NCBI GenBank assembly: GCA_019096155.1
Contig: JAHCVI010000004.1
Location: 3,844,001-3,908,000, forward strand
Reading direction: 5' to 3'
Length of the DNA: 64,000 nt
From: Staphylotrichum longicolle
Taxonomy: Eukaryota > Ascomycota > Sordariomycetes > Sordariales > Chaetomiaceae
The translations under genes were made by a program, and so were the position numbers. Shown here in pieces: positions 12,402-24,100 of the stretch (its first letter is position 1; each line of letters begins with the position of its first letter). The notes beneath the pieces were generated by a model. It worked only from the letters and a program-made list of their open reading frames with translations. It was not told the origin of the DNA and searched no databases.

Positions 12402-13773
12402 TTACGCCCTAGACATGACACCCCAGGCACGGATGATGTTGTCGGTGTAGCCGGCGAAGAGGGTCTGGCCGTCGGCGCTCCACGCGAGGGACACGCACTC
12501 GGGCTCACGGCTCTTCTTGCCGACGTTCTGGAACTCGGGCTTGAGCTCGTCGACCTTGCTCTTCTTCTCAAGGTCGAAGATGATGATGCTGCTGGCGGTA
12601 GCAGCGCACAGCCAGTAGCGGTTGGGGGAGAAGACGAGGGCGTGGATCTCGTCGTTGGCGTTGAGCGAGTAGAGGTGCTTGCTCTCGTTGAGATCCCACA
12701 GCATGGTGGTGCCGTCCTTGCCACCCGAGGCGCACAGGGAGCCATCGGGGGAGATGGTGACGGTGTTGATGTAGCCGGTGTGGCCAATGTGGTCAGTCTG
12801 CAGCTTGCAGCTAGAGAGCTCCCAGACCTGCCCAAACAGTCAGCCATGAACGAGACGCGCGACTCGATGCGACAGGGCGTGGAATTTGGGGGGCTTCGCT
12901 CAGTGCACGGTGAATGTTGGTCTCATGGCCCGTGGCGAGACGGGCTCTGAAGTAGCAAATACTTTGTGGTTGCAAACATCATTGCGAAGATTTCACTCTG
13001 GACTAGACGTACCTTGACCAGCTTGTCCCAGCCGGACGAGACGATCACGGGGTTCTGCGGGTTGGGCGAGAAGCGGACGCACGAAACCCACTCGGTGTGG
13101 CCCTTGTCGGTGATGGTGAACTTGCAGTCACCGAGGGTGTTCCAGAGCTTGATGCTCCGGTCACGCGAGCCGGAGACGATCTGGCGGTTGTCGGCCGAGA
13201 AGGAGACCGAGAGGACGTCGTTGGTGTGGCCGACGAACCGGCGGGTGGTGGTGCCGGTCGAGAGCTCCCACAGGCGGAGGGTCTTGTCCCACGAGGCAGA
13301 CAGGGCGTAGGCACCGTCCGACGAGATCACCTGCCATGCCAATCAGCACACCAATTCCTCCCACCAATGCCAGCAAAAATAGGGGTGCCGTTTCAGAACG
13401 TACGCAGTCGGAGACGATGTGGGAGTGGCCGTGGAGCGACCGCTTGGGGTAGCCGTACTGGGTCTCATCGCGGGTGAGGTTCCAGATGATCAGGGTCTTG
13501 TCTCGGCTGGCGGAGAGGAGCATGTTGGGGCTGTGGTCATGGTAAGCGCAGGTCCTCGCCGTCGGACACGATTGATCGGCTGCTCGTACTTCTCCATCGA
13601 CGTGGCCAAGCTGGTGACCCAGCCATTCTGCAAGACGCATATCGTCAGTTCCAGGCCCGGAATTGCGAGTTCGAGGTCGGCCAGTTTCGAGCATCCGTTC
13701 GCTCGAATTGGCGACGGCAGAGACGACTTACGTGGCCCTCCAGGGTGCCCTTGAGGATGAGTTGCTCAGCCAT
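12402..13773 (-). CDS. cpc-2: RACK1/CPC-2, 40S-bound WD-repeat scaffold
   Basis: Five minus-strand exons: 13732-13773, 13590-13627, 13404-13530, 13013-13330 and 12402-12827, totalling 951 nt and 316 aa, the length I remember for Neurospora CPC-2. Seven WD blades are visible: GTLEGHNGWVTSLATSMENP, then HGHSHIVSDC, VGHTNDVLSVSFSADN, KGHTEWVSCVRFSPNP, IGHTGYINTVTISPDG, the NANDEIHALVFSPN blade and PECVSLAWSADG...IRAWGV. RACK1 sits on the head of the 40S subunit, links signalling to translation and in Neurospora is needed for cross-pathway (general amino acid) control. The second intron (13531-13589, GTACGA...CCACAG) is needed to give ENPNMLLSAS. The last intron is unusually long (185 nt) and holds a snoRNA. 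All five exons are intact. Confidence 0.97.
12897..12987 (-). ncRNA. snR24: U24-type box C/D snoRNA in the last intron of RACK1
   Basis: The 185-nt intron 12828-13012, three times longer than its neighbours, holds on the coding strand a box C (AATGATG, 12977-12983), the guide TATTTGCTACTTCAGA (12946-12961), a C'-like CATGAGA followed by CCAA (about 12918-12929) and a box D CTGA (12900-12903). The guide is identical to the one I remember in yeast snR24 (U24), which directs 2'-O-methylation of 25S/28S rRNA and which in yeast lies in the intron of ASC1, the RACK1 orthologue. Host gene, strand, box order and guide therefore all agree. Ends are approximate. The second guide, before box D, is less clear (ACATTCACCGTGCA). 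Confidence 0.85.
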
Positions 13774-14304
13774 CTTGTGGTCCTTCCTGGGATTCGAAGA
13801 TCGGTGGAAGAATGGTGAGCTTTTTCGCGGTGCCTCGTTTCGTCGGGGTCACAGAAATCGGGGCGCTGGGCGAGCTCTGGGAATTCCTAAATTTTTGTGC
13901 GGCGGAAATAGGGTCCGATCGTGGGGTCAAAGGCGGTGGCAGCTCTGGCAGGTGGCAGAGAGTGGTTCGCAACGAGCCAGCTGCCAGCATGCCAGCCTTC
14001 GCTTCAGCAGGTGGGGCCGTTTCCAAGCTCGCCAAAGTCTTATCAACAAGCCGCAAGCGTGCAAGCGGTCGATAAGGGACCCAGAACGCGAGATCGATGA
14101 TTGAAAGCAAGAAGAGCGGGTGTGCAAAAGTCGAGAAGACTTCCATATCTATGATTTTCTCATGGCTGCAAGTGCCTGGGGTATCTTCTGCCTACAATGC
14201 GCTGACCAACTCCGAAACGCCATCCCCTTCCTTCCTGCTCTCTCCCCTCCTCAGTATTGCAGGAACAACAAATCAGGAAATGCAAAAGCCTCGCTCCCTT
14301 ACCA
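13774..14304. other. intergenic region, RACK1 promoter
   Basis: About 530 bp upstream of RACK1 and downstream of TAF8. No gene is seen. The segment should contain the RACK1 promoter and 5' UTR and the end of the TAF8 transcript. Confidence 0.4.
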
Positions 14305-15442
14305 TCAACCCTTCCCTGGAATGCCGTGCGCAGAAGCCGCTGCCTTTCTGGCCCCCGCCCGAGGCAGGTCCTGCCGGTAACAGCTCTTTTCCGTGTTGAC
14401 AATCATGCTGTGGTCCGCAATTTCGAACCTGCCCTTGTCTCCATGTAACCCTGCCGGCACGATCTCCTTCCCCTTGGACCGGGTATCGTCCTCAATCAGC
14501 TCGCGCATCGCGGCCTCCCACAGGTTGTAGCGATCGCGCCTTACAGGCTGGCGTTGGGATGCGGACCACACCTCTTTCTGCTTGGCGATCTTGGAGGCAC
14601 GCATGAGCCTCCTAAGCGCCCCTTCTCCTGCCTTCGCCTCCTTGGCCGCCGCCTCGCGCATCTTCTTTGGGTCGCCGTGTGGGATCTCGTCCGGCGCCAG
14701 CGGCCGTTGTGATTGTGGTGCTTGTGTCTGTGATCCGTCGAGAGTCTGGGTCGGCACATCCGGGTTGAACGCCCCCCAGTCCTCGGATATGGTGACAGCA
14801 TCAACGCTTTCGGGTGTGTACTTGTACGTGTGTATGCTCGGAAAGGCGGGGAATGAGCCCGGGATGTACTGCTTGGCGGCCTTGTCCGGCGCGCCATCCA
14901 GCTCGTCACCCAGGATGGGAAGATCTCGGTCGAGCTGATCGTCGGCGGGGAGGGCCTCCCATGTGGGCAACCGTTTCGCTTTCGAAATGGGTGGTTTCTT
15001 GTGCGGCTGAAGCAAGGACGTGGTCAGGTTGAATCGCTGGAGCCCCAGCTCGAAGTCCCGGGGCACGGGATGGGTCCGTCGTGCAGCATTGGTAAATGAC
15101 TTGATGTCTTCGACGAGCGACGTGATGTCTGCAGGTACGGGTTAGACTGTCCAGTAAAATACCACTCGCAAAGTACTCACAAGCCTCGGCCATGGCAGCA
15201 AAGCTCTCCATGGCCTCAGGCGCGGCGCCATCAAAGCCGACCTTGTCGAGGGCGAGGGCAATGCCGCGTCGCAGCCCCTTGTTTGCCAGCTCATCTGCTG
15301 TAACCAGCTGCGACGAGTATGGCGAGGACCCTAGCTTCCCGAGCGAGAGTATTGTGTGGGGAGACTGAAGACGCTGTCGCTTGGCCGCAGGACCATCTGG
15401 GTCGTCCGTCTCGGAGGACGGCCTGCGCGCCTCTGTCGACAT
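14305..15442 (-). CDS. taf8: TFIID subunit TAF8 (histone-fold protein)
   Basis: Two minus-strand exons, 15181-15442 and 14305-15128, give 361 aa. The 52-nt intron has a GTGAGT donor and ends CTGCAG. Residues about 48-110 form a Bromo_TP-type histone fold (RRGIALALDKVGFDGAAPEA, then AMAEAYITSLVEDIKSFTNA). A TAF8 C-terminal segment follows: PVPRDFELGLQRFNLTTSLL, then PTWEALPADDQ and FPSIHTYKYTPE (the proline-rich TAF8 signature that binds TAF2/TAF10). The tail is charged and includes RRLMRASKIAKQKEVW. TAF8 pairs with TAF10 through the histone fold and brings TAF2 into TFIID in the nucleus. Shares a 542-bp upstream region with the divergent LRR gene. No defects seen. Confidence 0.9.
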
Positions 15443-15984
15443 GGTCGCGGATCCTTCTTCGGCTACCAAAAATCCTACGAGAAAGGAGCCGAGATGCAAT
15501 CGTCTCAACAGTTCGTTTGCGCGTGGTCGTACTGATGGATGGGGATGGCGGTGGTGAAGGTGGTGATGCTCGGTTCGCGATTGGAGCTGGTGTTGAGTTC
15601 TGGAGGAGCACAGGCCAGTGTTCTGGCCCACTGGTCTTGGCGTGCAGCACCACCCACTGTTCAGTCTCCACAGACAACTCTCATCCAACGGCTTGCATTC
15701 CGTTTCTCTGGGACCAACGCCATTCCAGGATCCCAATAGCCATGCCTCGAAAACGATTGAGAATATCTTTTGGCCAGATAATGATAATAAGCATCTGCAA
15801 ATATTCTTGATGCACCCAGAAATGTGGAATCAACTTTGTATGAGTGATGTGGAGACACGGACTGTGTCGAGACTCGAGAGTGTTAAAGACCCGCTTCAGC
15901 CAGCTCGACTTGAACTTATCAGTTTTTCTTCTCCTTCCAACACGGCACCCACCAGTCGTTGAAGAGAGCATCGTCTTGTGAAAC
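15443..15984. other. divergent promoter, TAF8 / LRR gene
   Basis: A 542-bp intergenic region that must serve both genes. No further gene or RNA is recognised. Confidence 0.4.
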
Positions 15985-17570
15985 ATGCACGACCTCGAAA
16001 CTCTCAGAAGCGGCGGCTACCGGACCGCCGGACTGACACAACTCAAGCTGAGGTGTCCGCTGGCGTCGTTTCCCGAAGAAATCCTCGAGCTTGGTGACAC
16101 CCTTGAACACCTTGATCTCTCAGGGACCGGTCTGTCATCACTCCCGGCGGACTTGGGTTCGGCTCTGCCAAACTTGAAGACGGCTCTATTTTCCAACTGC
16201 AACTTCACAGTCTTTCCGAGAGAGCTCGCATCATGCGCGAAGCTCCAGACAGTTGCGTTTCGCAGCAACGGCATGCAAGAGATCCCCGAGGAAGCGCTCC
16301 CACCACGCCTTTGCGAACTGATCCTCACCAACAACCACCTTACGTTCCTACCCGCAAGCATCGGCCGCTGTCACCAGCTACAGAGATGCATTCTCACCGG
16401 CAATCAACTACGGGACTTGCCTGCAGAAATGGCCCAGTGCAGACGCCTCACGGTCCTCCGCTTGAGCTCGAACTGCCTCTCAGCTCTACCTTCCTGGCTC
16501 TTCACCCTCCCGGAACTGGCCTTCCTCTCCTTTGCTAGCAACCCCTGCGCTTCCCCCGCCACCAACGGCCATCACACCACGCGCGGCCTTGCAAGCATAC
16601 CCTGGAGCGACATCGAAGTGCAAGAGACCCTTGCCTCAACACCCTCGAGCACTACCTCCCAAGCCTTGTGGCACCAGTCCCCCCACTACGCCGAAGACGT
16701 CGCCGTCACTCTCTTCTGCGGCTCTGCCCCTACTGATGCGGGCCTCCCCGCAGACGAGCTCGCCGCGCACCTCGCCGCGGGCGCGCACGAGAGTCTCGTC
16801 ACGCTCCTCGGGCGCATTCACAGCCACCCGGAGGAGGACGAGCCCACCGCCTCTCCCGAGGACGAACTCCAGGGGGGGATCGTCACTCAACTCATCCCGC
16901 CCGAGTACACCCCCCTCGCCTCAGTAGCAGCAGCAGCAGCAGCAGCAGAACCCCCCACGTCCACAGCGACACCTACCCCGGCAGGCCAGGAACTCATCCC
17001 AACCCCACCCCACCACAACAAGACCCCCAAGCCCAAGCGACAGAGACAGCACCAATGGACCTCGCGACGGCCCTCCAAGCCCTGACCGGCCTCGCGGGCG
17101 CCCTCGCCCACCTCCACGCCCGCGGCATCGCCCACGGCGCCGTGTGCGCAGACACCATCCTCGCCAGCGCGGCCGACGCACACGCCCTGCTCCACGGCTT
17201 CGCCGCGGCGACCATCTACTCGCCCAGCTCACATTCCGGCTTGGCTTCTGCGACTCGGGATGAAGATCAGGATCAGGATCAAGGCCAGCAGGAAGAAGAG
17301 TCAGAACAGGGCGGCAGCAGCAGCAGCGGCAGCATCGAGAAGATCGAGGTCCTGGCGTTTGGCAAGGTGATTGAAGGGTTGCTCGCGGCTGTGGAGAAGG
17401 GGGCAGGGCAGGACTCGGACGAGATGGAAAGGGGTCTGAGGGAGCTGGCGGGGCGGTGTGTGGTTGGCTCGGTGGGGGAGAGGCCCGGGTTTGGGGAGGT
17501 GGTGGAGGGGCTGGAGGGCCTGATGGGGTGGAGGGGGATGATGAGGATTCCGGATGTAGTGCCGCGGTAA
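15985..17570 (+). CDS. leucine-rich-repeat protein with degenerate kinase-like C-terminus (one frameshift)
   Basis: Intronless. Residues about 10-190 hold seven or so LRRs of the LxxLxLSxNxLxxLP type (e.g. LEHLDLSGTGLSSLPADLG, LTVLRLSSNCLSALPSWLF). The C-terminal part resembles the kinase lobe found in fungal LRR-kinase fusions: LAGALAHLHARGIAHGAVCA then LLHGFAAATIYS and LAGRCVVGSVGERPGFGEVV. Where relatives have H-G-D-L...N and D-F-G, this protein has H-G-A-V...T and G-F-A, so catalysis is unlikely. A CAG/AGC microsatellite (about 16924-16948) lies in the linker, and the frame changes by one base at or next to it; 1586 nt plus one base is 529 codons. The downstream frame (SDTYPG...) continues the expected linker, so I treat 15985-17570 as one gene. 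No GT-AG intron of suitable length restores the frame within the repeat. Confidence 0.75.
16924..16948 (+). repeat. AGC/CAG trinucleotide microsatellite
   Basis: About eight AGC units in the linker of the LRR/pseudokinase gene. The coding frame changes at or next to this tract, as expected for slippage or for a base-calling indel. Confidence 0.85.
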
Positions 17571-20500
17571 GGTATGTACATGGAAACGGGGGAAGGGATG
17601 CGAGAATGATGCTTGTGGGGTTGGTGGGTGAATGTGTGTTCCGAGTCGGCTGTTGATACGACCGGGTTTCTTCTCATGCGGTTTGGACGGCTCGCTTCCG
17701 GCATGGGATGGATGGCGGAACGGAGTGCATTTCCATTTGCGAGAGGGTTCGTCCGCGCACAGAAAGTTCCCTCGTCCGACAGTGACGCGGCGGGCGAGCC
17801 AACTGCATGCTCGTCCGTGCAGAACTCGTCCGAGGATGGTAGTGGGGGTGTATTCTCGGGCGGCTGCAGTTGGTGTTGGGGCTGCCTCGGCCAGCTCACC
17901 GCAAGATCCTGATCCTGCGCTTGTCTTTTGCTGGGTACATTGTTGTGGGTGCTCGCCGGTCGGCTCATCTGGGCCTCCGGGTCCACAACATCCGAGTGCC
18001 TGTGATGCTGGAAAACGAACGGGTATGGTTGCCGTCATTCGACCCGGGTTCCTGCTGTAGTGTCCCTGCAATGCCGTGCCGCCAGTCTGCGTCATGTGAG
18101 CTTCCCTCGGACGGCGCGGGCGTGGTCCCTTCATGCGCCGCATGCTGCACTGGCAGGGTTGCAGTTTGCTTGCAAATCCTGCGCCGGTGACTTGTCCTGT
18201 TGAGGATGCGAGGCTACCTTTTGCGGGCAGATTGAGACAGACGGGACGACTGCAGCTCGACGGCCCGCGGTGCTCGGGGTGGTAAGATGGCGTTGGAAGG
18301 AGGTGGGCAGGAACAAGTAATTGGACGTAGCTGTTGCAGCACGATGGGAATCACGGTGCATGGCGGGCGCTAAATTTTCGATTCTCAGTCGTCTGCATCC
18401 CTAAGAACCAACCAAAAACAATGTCTCGTGCAGAATCTTCCATCCTTCCTTCGCCGAAAATCTCGGGATTTCTGGAAGCCACATTTGTCCTCGCTACACT
18501 GGAGGGGTGTGTTGGACACACGCCAATGGGTGTTACTTCGGAATAAGGCACGTCTCCGTCTCAGTGACAACCTGGGATTCAGAGCAGAAGCAACAGACAA
18601 ACTAGTCACCGAGATGCCATAACCGTCACCAACTGCCGCGACCACCACTGGTGCCGTTCGCTGTCCTCGGCCACGACCCTTCGACATGTGGTGGCCGGGG
18701 GAACGAAGGAGCCAGCTCCGGTGGCTTGTGGTTGGTCAATTCGAACAGGGCTTGGACTTTAGGGCCCGCGATTGACACTGCGGGGGAAGCCACTCAAGGT
18801 GTACTGTACCGCGAATCCGAAAGCCCTCCCCGCCCAAAAAATGCACAGATCTGGGGTTTGCTTAGCTTGAGGCTTTTTTTGGTTGAAATGGCGGTTGCAA
18901 CGCTGAGTGACTGGTGAAACGGATGGCTTATGAGAGTTAATCTAATGATGCAAGATCTCCAGAGCACGCACCTCCCGCGGCCTGTTACTCTCTCGATCTG
19001 GTTGCGCTTTCCACGGTTGCTCTGGCTGTGGATCGGGCGCTTTCCTGGTAGGTACACGTGTAGCTGTTAGCGCCAGTGGAGGAGTGCCCACACTCGCCGG
19101 CCTTCTTTCCATTTCTGGTTCAGTTCCCAACATCTCTCCATCTCTCTGCAACACTTTCGTTGGGGGTTGACATCTGGACACGACTTCTTGCGCGCATTGA
19201 CAGCGGAGAGGCTGGCGCATTCCCTCGAGGGATATCCGTCCGGGTTCCACGCTGTGCCGCAAGCGGGCCAACCTTCAGTCCGCAACACCAAACACGGTGG
19301 TGACATGGTGAAGCATGGCACGGAACATTCAACGGAGAATTGGTCGTGAGCCGAGGTGGTGCAGCTGCCGTGGAACCCCCTAGATTTCACCGCGAGACGG
19401 ACCCTCGCAGACCATGGCAGACCCTCGCAGGCCATGGCAGACCATTGCAGACCCTCGGGGACCTTGCTGAGACATGCAGGAGCCGTTTCCCACACCGTTG
19501 CGGCCAGCAGACAAGGGTCCACTGCGACTTTGGAAGAGAGCGCTGCTGCAGACTGCGTGAGGGGCACAGAGGCGTCAAAGACTCGGGCGGCCTGGTGAGG
19601 ATCGCCCTGCAGCGAAGGCCCGGCTAGCGCGATCTGCAATCGCCTGTGTGGGCGGTCTGGACTCAAGCGGAATCCCCTAATTTGCCCCATTTTCAGCGGT
19701 GTTGGTCCCCGCATGCTGCTGGCAGCTGCCCCGACGCTGCGTCGATGTTTTGGACCTCCTCCGTCCGGATACTGTACCAATGATGGGAACTACCGGCGAC
19801 GGCTCTCTCAGCTGCTCTGATCGCAAGGCTGCATGACTGCGCCGTCGGGGCATCAGTCTGGACGCGGCGGGCGTCAGCAGCGGCAGCTATCGGCGCCTCG
19901 CCGAGACAGAGCACAGCTGAGATTGGGTTCCTTGTTGCCATGCTGAGCCCATGTTGCCGTCGCGGGGCCGGAGGCGGGCCGCTTTTGGCCTCAGGGCGTG
20001 GCCAAGGCTGGGCCAGGGCACGCAAGGGCAGGAAGAGGGCACACACAGACTTACTGTGTACTGTGTATGTACAGAGGGCGTCCACACCGTCAACGGACCG
20101 GGGGGGTCACATCGAGCTTTTCCCCACCATCTCCCGCTCCCGCGTCGCTTGACCCCTGTTCCGGCCCTGGTTCTGGGGCTGCCATCCCGTGCCATCCCAT
20201 GCCACCATGGGCAGAATAAAATGGCCCCCTCTCTGCTGCCCATCTGACATGGGGCGCCGACGGCTTAGCAGTTTGCTTGCAGACTGGTGCAAAGAGAACG
20301 CCTTTCCCTCTCAGACCCCTCACGGCTTACGGCACCTCTCGGGCAGATATCATCCCTGAATTTGGGGCTGCTGAGCATCGGACACGACAGATTCCGGATC
20401 CGGCCAGCCACACAGGCGTCGGCCCCGAGTGTTGTGGCCTACGTACAGATTACATCCTATTATTCCGCCCACAGTATATGGCCCCCACCCCCGGTCCAGA

Positions 20501-21171
20501 CATCGATCACCACCAGCATCGTAGCGGCCCCTCGAGAAAGCCAAGTGCACCACGGCCAGGCTTGCCAAAACGTCTTACTTGGTCAAACACGTCCTTCATT
20601 GCAGACCTTGGTTTCCCAGCTTCCGGACAACACTTTTGGTGCCCGAAACCAGTGAACCTTCCTACACGGGAGACATAGGGAGCAGCCCCAGTACATCGGT
20701 TTTTCGGACGGAGCTTGCTACGGACTACGCCGTGACCCGCCCACGAGTCCGTTACTGCACTTGGTGTTCCGGCTCCCGGACGCTAGGTAGCCAAGGTTAA
20801 GGTATCTTCGACTGCTGGCAAAGCAGACGGCAACCCAATCCCCTGCCCCTGTCTTGGACACACCTCAATACATCACACAACGTTGCTGGCTGAAATAGCG
20901 CCTTGGCCTGACGAGCTCCTGAGCTTTTGGCAGGGCTCGGATGTACTTGTCGGTCTTGATCCCGGGAATGCCCATCACAGCCGCTCCGTACCGAGCCACG
21001 CCGTCCCCGAGTGGGGTTTCGGCTTTCCTTGTTTCCTTCTCAACTTGAAGTAAGTAGGTTCAACGAGAGGTGCTCCATCAAGCGATCCAAGGCTGAGTGC
21101 TGATGAGTTCCAGGCATCACCACCGCATTGGTTGCTCCGAAGAGACCCCGGTAGAAGGGTGACTGCCCACC
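17571..21171. other. 3.6-kb gene-poor region
   Basis: The longest stretch without a supported gene. Open frames exist on both strands (for example a 237-codon minus frame at 19067-19780), but they lack domains, show no clean exon pattern and carry a repeat whose 10-bp period is not a multiple of three. GC content stays high, so it does not look like a RIP-mutated transposon. The last 150 bp contain the leader of the fusion gene at 21172. Confidence 0.4.
19401..19470 (+). repeat. degenerate 10-bp minisatellite
   Basis: Seven consecutive 10-bp units in perfect register: ACCCTCGCAG, ACCATGGCAG, ACCCTCGCAG, GCCATGGCAG, ACCATTGCAG, ACCCTCGGGG, ACCTTGCTGA. Alternation of two unit types gives a 20-bp higher-order period in the first four units. 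Confidence 0.9.
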
Positions 21172-24100
21172 ATGCCACCCACCTTTGACATCAACCCCTC
21201 GGTGATTCCCATGGTGCAGACCCGGAAGGCGCTCCTCATTCTGGACCTGCAGAATGACTTTGTGTCCGCCGACGGTGCGCTACGCACTGCGGAGCCCGAG
21301 GGCTACGTTGAGCGCATTCTGGACGTCGCGAAAGCCTTCCGCGACTCCGGTGCCGGCGATGTCATCTGGGTGCGCAGCGAGTTCGAGCGCCACTGCTCCC
21401 TGTTGGAGGATGGGGACCAGATCATCACTGCCGATTCCCTGCTGCGGCCCAAAAAAGCGGCGCCATCGCGAGGGCGCCAGCCGACTTCGAATGTGCATGA
21501 GAGTGCAGCGATGGAGGACGACGACGAGGCCTTCCTCAGCGTGGGCGCAGGAGAGGAGAAGAAGCAGTGCGTTCGCAAGGGCACGCCCGGTGCCGAGTTT
21601 GCACCGGAGGTCAAGGCGGCCGTTGTGACTGGACGCGACATCGTCTTCACCAAGACGCACTACAGCGCCTTCGCCTCGGGGCAGCAGCAGCTGGTGCAGC
21701 TGCTCAGGGGCCGGTTCGTGACCCAGCTGTACGTCTGCGGCGCGCTGACAAACATCAGCATCTACGCGACGGCGCTGGGCGCGGGGCAGCACGGCTACGA
21801 GGTGACTCTTGTTGAAGACTGCTGCGGCTTCCGGAGCGCCATGCGACACCTCAACGCCGTGCGCCAGCTGGGCCACTTGACGGGCTGCGATGTGCTCACG
21901 TCCGAGGCGTTGCTCGAGCAGCTGCAGCCTCCCCTTGCACCAGCACCGACTCGTTCCACAGGGCTCTCGCCGGCCATCTCCAAGATCTCGCTGGGTCTCG
22001 GCGGCGGCGGCAGCGGCGGCGGCGGTAGTGGGTCTCCGGTCGCCTCCCCCGCAGTGGCACCCCGGCCCATCAGCCCCAGTTCTCCGAGCGCTGCTTCGCC
22101 GCAACCCGATCGGGACAGCCCCAGGCGGACACCATTCTCCCGCCGCTCAGCCTCACATCAGAGCAGGCCCAAAGTGGGCTCAACACGCCCTTCGAGTGAC
22201 ACAGCTCCGTTAGAGGCCGCGTCTGACCCGTCAACCCCAGAAACTCCAGCGAGTGAGTCAACGCAGAGCCCAGAAGAGAAGCCCAGAGAAGCCCAGAGAA
22301 ATGCGCGCAGCGCGACGGCTGAGCAGGGCGAATTGGAGAGCTCAAAAGGTCCGGCCCTGCCCCCCGGGCCAGGCAGCGCTAAAGCTGAAAAGCCCAGGGT
22401 GATCAATCGGGTCAGGCAACGCGTCCAGCGCCCGAGCTCGGATAAGAAGTCGTCAACGCCCTCGTCGCCCGAGAAGATTGCCGTTCGAAGCAAGACCCCA
22501 AAGAACGCAGTGAAGCCGGAAGCCGAAACCACGGCGGAACCGGAACGCATTGTAGCTCACACCGAGTCCGAACCAGCACCACCACCACCGCCGCCCATCA
22601 TGGCCGACGACCAAAACCCGGCTCCTGTCTGCTCGGAACCCCTGTGTGAGGGGGACACCACCGTCATCACCAATGTCCTCCCGCCAGCCCTCGCCGCTGA
22701 CGCCTTTGACCGTCTTCTGGAGGAAGTCAGCTGGGCCGGCATGTCGCACATGGGCGGCGAGGTGCCCCGCCGCATCGCCGTGCAGGGCACTGTTGCCGAG
22801 GACGGCAGCATGCCCGTGTACCGCCACCCGGCCGACGAGTCGCCGCCTCTCTCCCCCTTTTCGCCTACCGTGCTGCAGATCAAGGACGAGGTTGAGAAGC
22901 ACCTCGGCCACCCGCTCAACCACGTGCTGATCCAGCACTACCGCACCGGCAACGACTACATCAGCGAGCACAGCGACAAGACCCTCGACATTGCCAAGGG
23001 CAGCTTCATCGCCAACGTCAGCCTGGGTGCCGAGCGCACCATGGTCTTTCGCACCAAGAGGCCGTCTAAGGACAAGACTGCCACATCCCCGTCCAAGCCC
23101 ACTCCCTCTCCCGCATCACCCGTCAAATCCACCACCACTACTGCCTCCCCATCCGAAGCAGATTCGGCGCCAGCACCAGCACCAGCGCCAGCTCCAACTC
23201 CAACACAAACCCAAACAGCCCCCACCCCTCCGCCCGCCCGCCAAACCCACCGCGCCCCCCTCCCGCACAACTCGCTCCTCCGCATGGGCCTCCTCACAAA
23301 CACCACCCACCTCCACGCCATCCGCCCCGACAAGCGCCCCGCCCAGGCCAAGTCCCCCGCCGAGCTCGCCCACCACGGCGCCCGCATCAGCCTCACCTTC
23401 CGGCACATCGCCACCTTCATCGACGCCTCGTCCTCCCTCATCTGGGGCCAGGGCGCGACCTCCAAGTCCCGCGGCGGCGCCCGCGCCGTGGTCAACGGCC
23501 AGACCGACGAGGCCGTCCGGCTGCTGCAGGCGTTTGGCGCCGAGAACAACCAGGGGCGGGGGTTCGACTGGGAAGGGTGGTACGGCGCCGGGTTTGACGT
23601 GCTGCACATGGGGACGCCGAAACGGGTGTTTGCCTCGGCGGCGGACGCGGTCGGGAGTCTGGCCGTCGGGCTGGCCCTCGCCGAGCTCGGCGTGGGGTGT
23701 GCCAAGGGGGTGGTGGAGGGTGCCGGGAAGGAGGTGCGGTTTGAGGACAATGATGTGGGGAGGGCGGTGGTGGACGGGGCCGGGGAGGTGTTGCGGTATT
23801 TGGATGCTGTGTATGGAGCCGGGCGGAGGTATGATCAGATGCTGCCGAAGGAGGTGGCGAGACGGTTTGGGGGGTTGAAGCGTGGGTTGGAGCTGGGGGA
23901 GTGGTGGAGGGGGGTGGCAGGAGAGGATGGGGAAGAGGGCAAGGAGGGCGTAAAGAAGATGGTGGAGAAGGAGTTGGTGGAGTGGGAGGGGCGGGCGAAG
24001 GAGGCTGCTGCTGCTGTTGCGCCTGAAAATGGAGAGGAGAGCACGGACGGCGGCGGCTTCTTCATTGCTGGCGGCAATCAGCCTTCGCCGGCCGACTTTG

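Noticed and set aside
17055..17570. separate kinase-like gene starting at an internal ATG
   Set aside because: The same frame is open and protein-like upstream to the AGC repeat and continues the linker of the LRR protein, so one gene with a one-base shift is simpler.
19067..19780. 237-codon minus-strand frame in the gene desert
   Set aside because: No recognisable domain or signal; it includes a 10-bp minisatellite whose period is not a multiple of three, and composition is not gene-like.
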